Source: Plectonema radiosum NIES-515 (GTDB taxonomy: Bacteria; Cyanobacteriota; Cyanobacteriia; Cyanobacteriales; Nostocaceae). From it: DNA of 64,000 nt. Where the stretch lies: contig NZ_JAOWRF010000405.1 of the NCBI RefSeq assembly GCF_025753815.1, forward strand, positions 1 to 64,000. Reading direction: 5' to 3'. The first letter of the stretch is position 1; each line of letters opens with the position of its first letter. The notes beneath the pieces were generated by a model. The model was not told where the DNA came from. It saw nothing but the letters and a program-made list of their open reading frames with translations, and searched no databases. Below, in pieces: positions 62,152 to 64,000 of this stretch. A program made the translations under genes and the position numbers.

Positions 62152-63114
62152 ATGCGCGCAACTTCTATGACAAGAAAAGTACTAACTGGATTAAAGTCAG
62201 ACGTTTATGAACATCCCTTCGACCGCAAAGCGCTGGCATCTTTGGAGAAAATGCCCGGAGTGCCTTTGCTGATGAAAAAAGTCAACGAGTATGGCATTGA
62301 TCGCTTGCTTCGACTTCGATGCTTGGGTGCTGATTTTCGAGTCACATCCAAGAATTTTCCGGTGTTGCATTTATCGTTGGTAGAAGCTTGCCGCGTTTTG
62401 GAGACACCTTTACCGGAACTGTATCTGTGTCGCGGTACGGGACATATCCGCACTATCACAATCGGGGTGGAAAATCCGATCGTCAACGTCAATTTAGAAA
62501 CATACGAATGGCTCTCACCAGAGGAACTAGTATACGTTATGGGGCATGAAATTGCTCACATAAAAAGCCAGCATATGCTTTATCACCAAATGGCATTAGT
62601 GATGCCAACCATAAAAGGCTTAATCAACTCCGCAACATTGGGCTTGGGTGGCTTGGCAGCTAGTGGGATGGAAGTTGCATTCTGGAATTGGTTGATGATG
62701 GCAAGGTTTACCTCCGATCGAGCGGGGTTACTGGCTTGTCAGGATGTGAATATAGCTGTAACCACATTGATGAAACTGGGGGGACTGCCAAACGAACATT
62801 TGACACCAGTGGTGAAAACCGAATTTCTCAATCAGGTAGAGGAATTTACAAGCAAGGATTTGGATAATCCGGATAAGCTGATGAAACTGCTAAGTTTTAG
62901 CGAATCGAACAGTTCCTGGATCATTCTCCGGGCAGCTGAACTATTAAAATGGGTCAATTCAGGTGAGTACGAAGCGGTGAAAAGCCAGCCTAACCTAAAG
63001 ATATCAGAAATTAACCAGTCAGACACAGACGACCAATTAGAGAAAGAAGATCAATTAGAAAAAGAGGATAAAGCCGAAAACGAGAAGGATTGGAATTTCT
63101 TGACGAATTGGTAA
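62152..63114 (+). CDS. M48-family zinc metallopeptidase
   Basis: A 320-aa protein with the zinc-binding HEIAH motif (residues 132-136, in GHEIAHIKSQH) and the second conserved segment FTSDRAGLLACQD. A hydrophobic stretch between them (TIKGLINSATLGLGGLAASGMEVAFWNW) may associate with membrane. The C-terminus is highly charged (EKEDQLEKEDKAENEKD). M48 peptidases of this HtpX/YugP-like type act in membrane or envelope protein quality control. Start ATG 62152; an alternative ATG lies five codons later. Confidence 0.88.
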   Translation: MRATSMTRKVLTGLKSDVYEHPFDRKALASLEKMPGVPLLMKKVNEYGIDRLLRLRCLGADFRVTSKNFPVLHLSLVEACRVLETPLPELYLCRGTGHIRTITIGVENPIVNVNLETYEWLSPEELVYVMGHEIAHIKSQHMLYHQMALVMPTIKGLINSATLGLGGLAASGMEVAFWNWLMMARFTSDRAGLLACQDVNIAVTTLMKLGGLPNEHLTPVVKTEFLNQVEEFTSKDLDNPDKLMKLLSFSESNSSWIILRAAELLKWVNSGEYEAVKSQPNLKISEINQSDTDDQLEKEDQLEKEDKAENEKDWNFLTNW

Positions 63115-63352
63115 ATCAAGTAACATGGTCTCAGGTTCATGGGTTTACATCGAAAATGAAGATGAAAAACTTTAAATTATAGGATATACAGGAAATGGGT
63201 AGCGATCGCACTTTCAACCCAACCATAATCGCTTTCCCAAATTAACCGCGATCGCGCTTCGCATTTTACACATAGGACAACTCTACAACAGGGGTAAAAT
63301 ACAAGCAATTCCCTTTTATTAAAAACGTCATATACTCATTCTGTGCAAAACT

Positions 63353-63952
63353 ATGGCGTACAGCGATTTTACTCTAGAAAAAGCTGCGGCTGTTTTGGGA
63401 ATCACCACCCAAGAAGCCGATCTGTTTCCCAAGCTTGTACCTCTTTCTATTCCTTCGTGGTTAAATGAAACTTTAGGAAAGCGAACCCAATTAGCTCTGA
63501 TTAGTGAAAAGGCTCGGAGCGAATTTATTATTGTCCCGATTTTACTAGCCTGTCGCGATCTCAGCCAACATAGCTTGGCTATTTTCTCTGGACAAAGACT
63601 TGACGTTGATCCTGCACAAGGTTTGATTGGGGAATGTGATTTTATTTTAGCAATAGCTCCACCTTTACCACCGTTGCGATCGCCAATTCTCACTATTGTG
63701 GAAGCGAAGAAAAATGATGTTGAAGCTGGGTTAGGACAGTGCATCGCGCAAATGGTGGCAGCGGATTTATTCAATCGTTCATCTGGACAAGCAGAAATAG
63801 CTGTGTATGGATGTGTGACAACAGGAGAAGTATGGCAGTTTCTGCAACTTTCGCAAAAAGTGGCTTTGCTTGATAAGCAAAGATTTTACTTGGATAACGT
63901 AGGAGCTATTTTGGCAATTGTACAGAGAATTGTTCAACAATTCAGTAGTTAA
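63353..63952 (+). CDS. PD-(D/E)XK-like hypothetical protein
   Basis: A 199-aa protein with GECDFIL followed by LTIVEAKKND and GLGQCIAQM, the order and spacing of a PD-(D/E)XK nuclease core (acidic residue, E-x-K, then Gln/Tyr helix). Such stand-alone genes are common in cyanobacteria and often annotated as hypothetical. Nuclease activity is possible but not shown; there is no methylase partner in view. Confidence 0.7.
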   Translation: MAYSDFTLEKAAAVLGITTQEADLFPKLVPLSIPSWLNETLGKRTQLALISEKARSEFIIVPILLACRDLSQHSLAIFSGQRLDVDPAQGLIGECDFILAIAPPLPPLRSPILTIVEAKKNDVEAGLGQCIAQMVAADLFNRSSGQAEIAVYGCVTTGEVWQFLQLSQKVALLDKQRFYLDNVGAILAIVQRIVQQFSS

Positions 63953-64000
63953 TTTGTGTAACACTTTGTTCTCGCGAGTGGATGAATTTACTTTTGAGTT

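Larger units (their letters stand above)
53826..64000. mobile_element. nifD DNA element (left >10.1 kb; continues past the window)
   Basis: Bounded at the left by the GGATTACTCCG repeat within nifD and carrying a xisA-type gene ~120 bp inside. nifD N-terminal sequence is absent from the window, so the element is longer than 10.1 kb. Visible cargo: toxin-antitoxin-like genes, a VMAP-type HTH gene, a four-gene AAA cluster, a RAYT remnant, repeats, an M48 peptidase and a PD-(D/E)XK-like gene. Confidence 0.92.

Noticed and set aside
63353-63952. PD-(D/E)XK-like gene as a restriction enzyme
   Set aside because: No DNA methyltransferase or specificity gene is in view, and stand-alone members are common cyanobacterial hypotheticals.

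Overview
The window comes from a heterocyst-forming filamentous cyanobacterium (order Nostocales). Three things point there: the cyanobacterial order of nif accessory genes (nifE-nifN-nifX-DUF269-DUF683-nifW-hesA, all on the minus strand), the many GCGATCGC (HIP1) octamers, and nif genes split by excisable DNA elements, which is a trait of heterocyst formers.

Read in the direction of nif transcription (from base 64000 to base 1), the layout is as follows. nifD is broken, and only its last ~49 codons (53836-53686) are here; the element inside it runs off the right edge. The 5' part of nifK follows (53485-52205), then a 27.0-kb insertion, then the 3' part of nifK (25248-24981). Next come a small Mo-nitrogenase-associated gene, the 5' part of nifE (24276-23714), a 19.0-kb insertion, the 3' part of nifE (4723-3781), and an uninterrupted run of nifN, nifX, a DUF269 gene, a DUF683 gene, nifW and hesA. 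Three consecutive nif genes are therefore each split by a separate element, and only about 8 kb of the 64 kb is nif coding sequence. Each junction can be read at the protein level: joining the halves gives a normal NifK of 511 aa and a NifE of about 499 aa.

Each element carries its own site-specific recombinase just inside one end. The nifE and nifK elements encode large serine recombinases (XisF type). The nifD element encodes a XisA-type tyrosine recombinase and uses the classical GGATTACTCCG repeat. The nifE-element recombinase is frameshifted in an A10 run, so its excision ability is in question.

The cargo differs between elements. The nifE element carries a set of exported DUF11/SdrD-B surface proteins with a large outer-membrane beta-barrel and an OmpA-like protein, plus a REP-associated (RAYT) transposase surrounded by palindromic repeats. 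The nifK element carries a partly decayed specialised-metabolite or glycoconjugate locus: NodU carbamoyltransferase, SxtJ, DUF5989, SGNH hydrolase, GT39, acyltransferase, duplicated methyltransferases, chorismate lyase, NRPS remnants, two MFS exporters, an ABC transporter, an amylase-family enzyme and an MGT-type glycosyltransferase. The visible part of the nifD element carries toxin-antitoxin-like genes, a VMAP-type HTH gene divergent from a four-gene AAA-ATPase cluster, an M48 peptidase and a PD-(D/E)XK-like protein.

The whole window is peppered with small repeats: palindromes of the form GTAGAGACG...CGTCTCTAC, a ~90-bp MITE-like family with TAGACATCTCC/GGAGATGTCTA ends, a separate MITE with 17-bp terminal repeats and a 9-bp target duplication, and GC-rich short tandem repeats. 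Several of these have entered reading frames. No rRNA, tRNA or CRISPR array was recognised.
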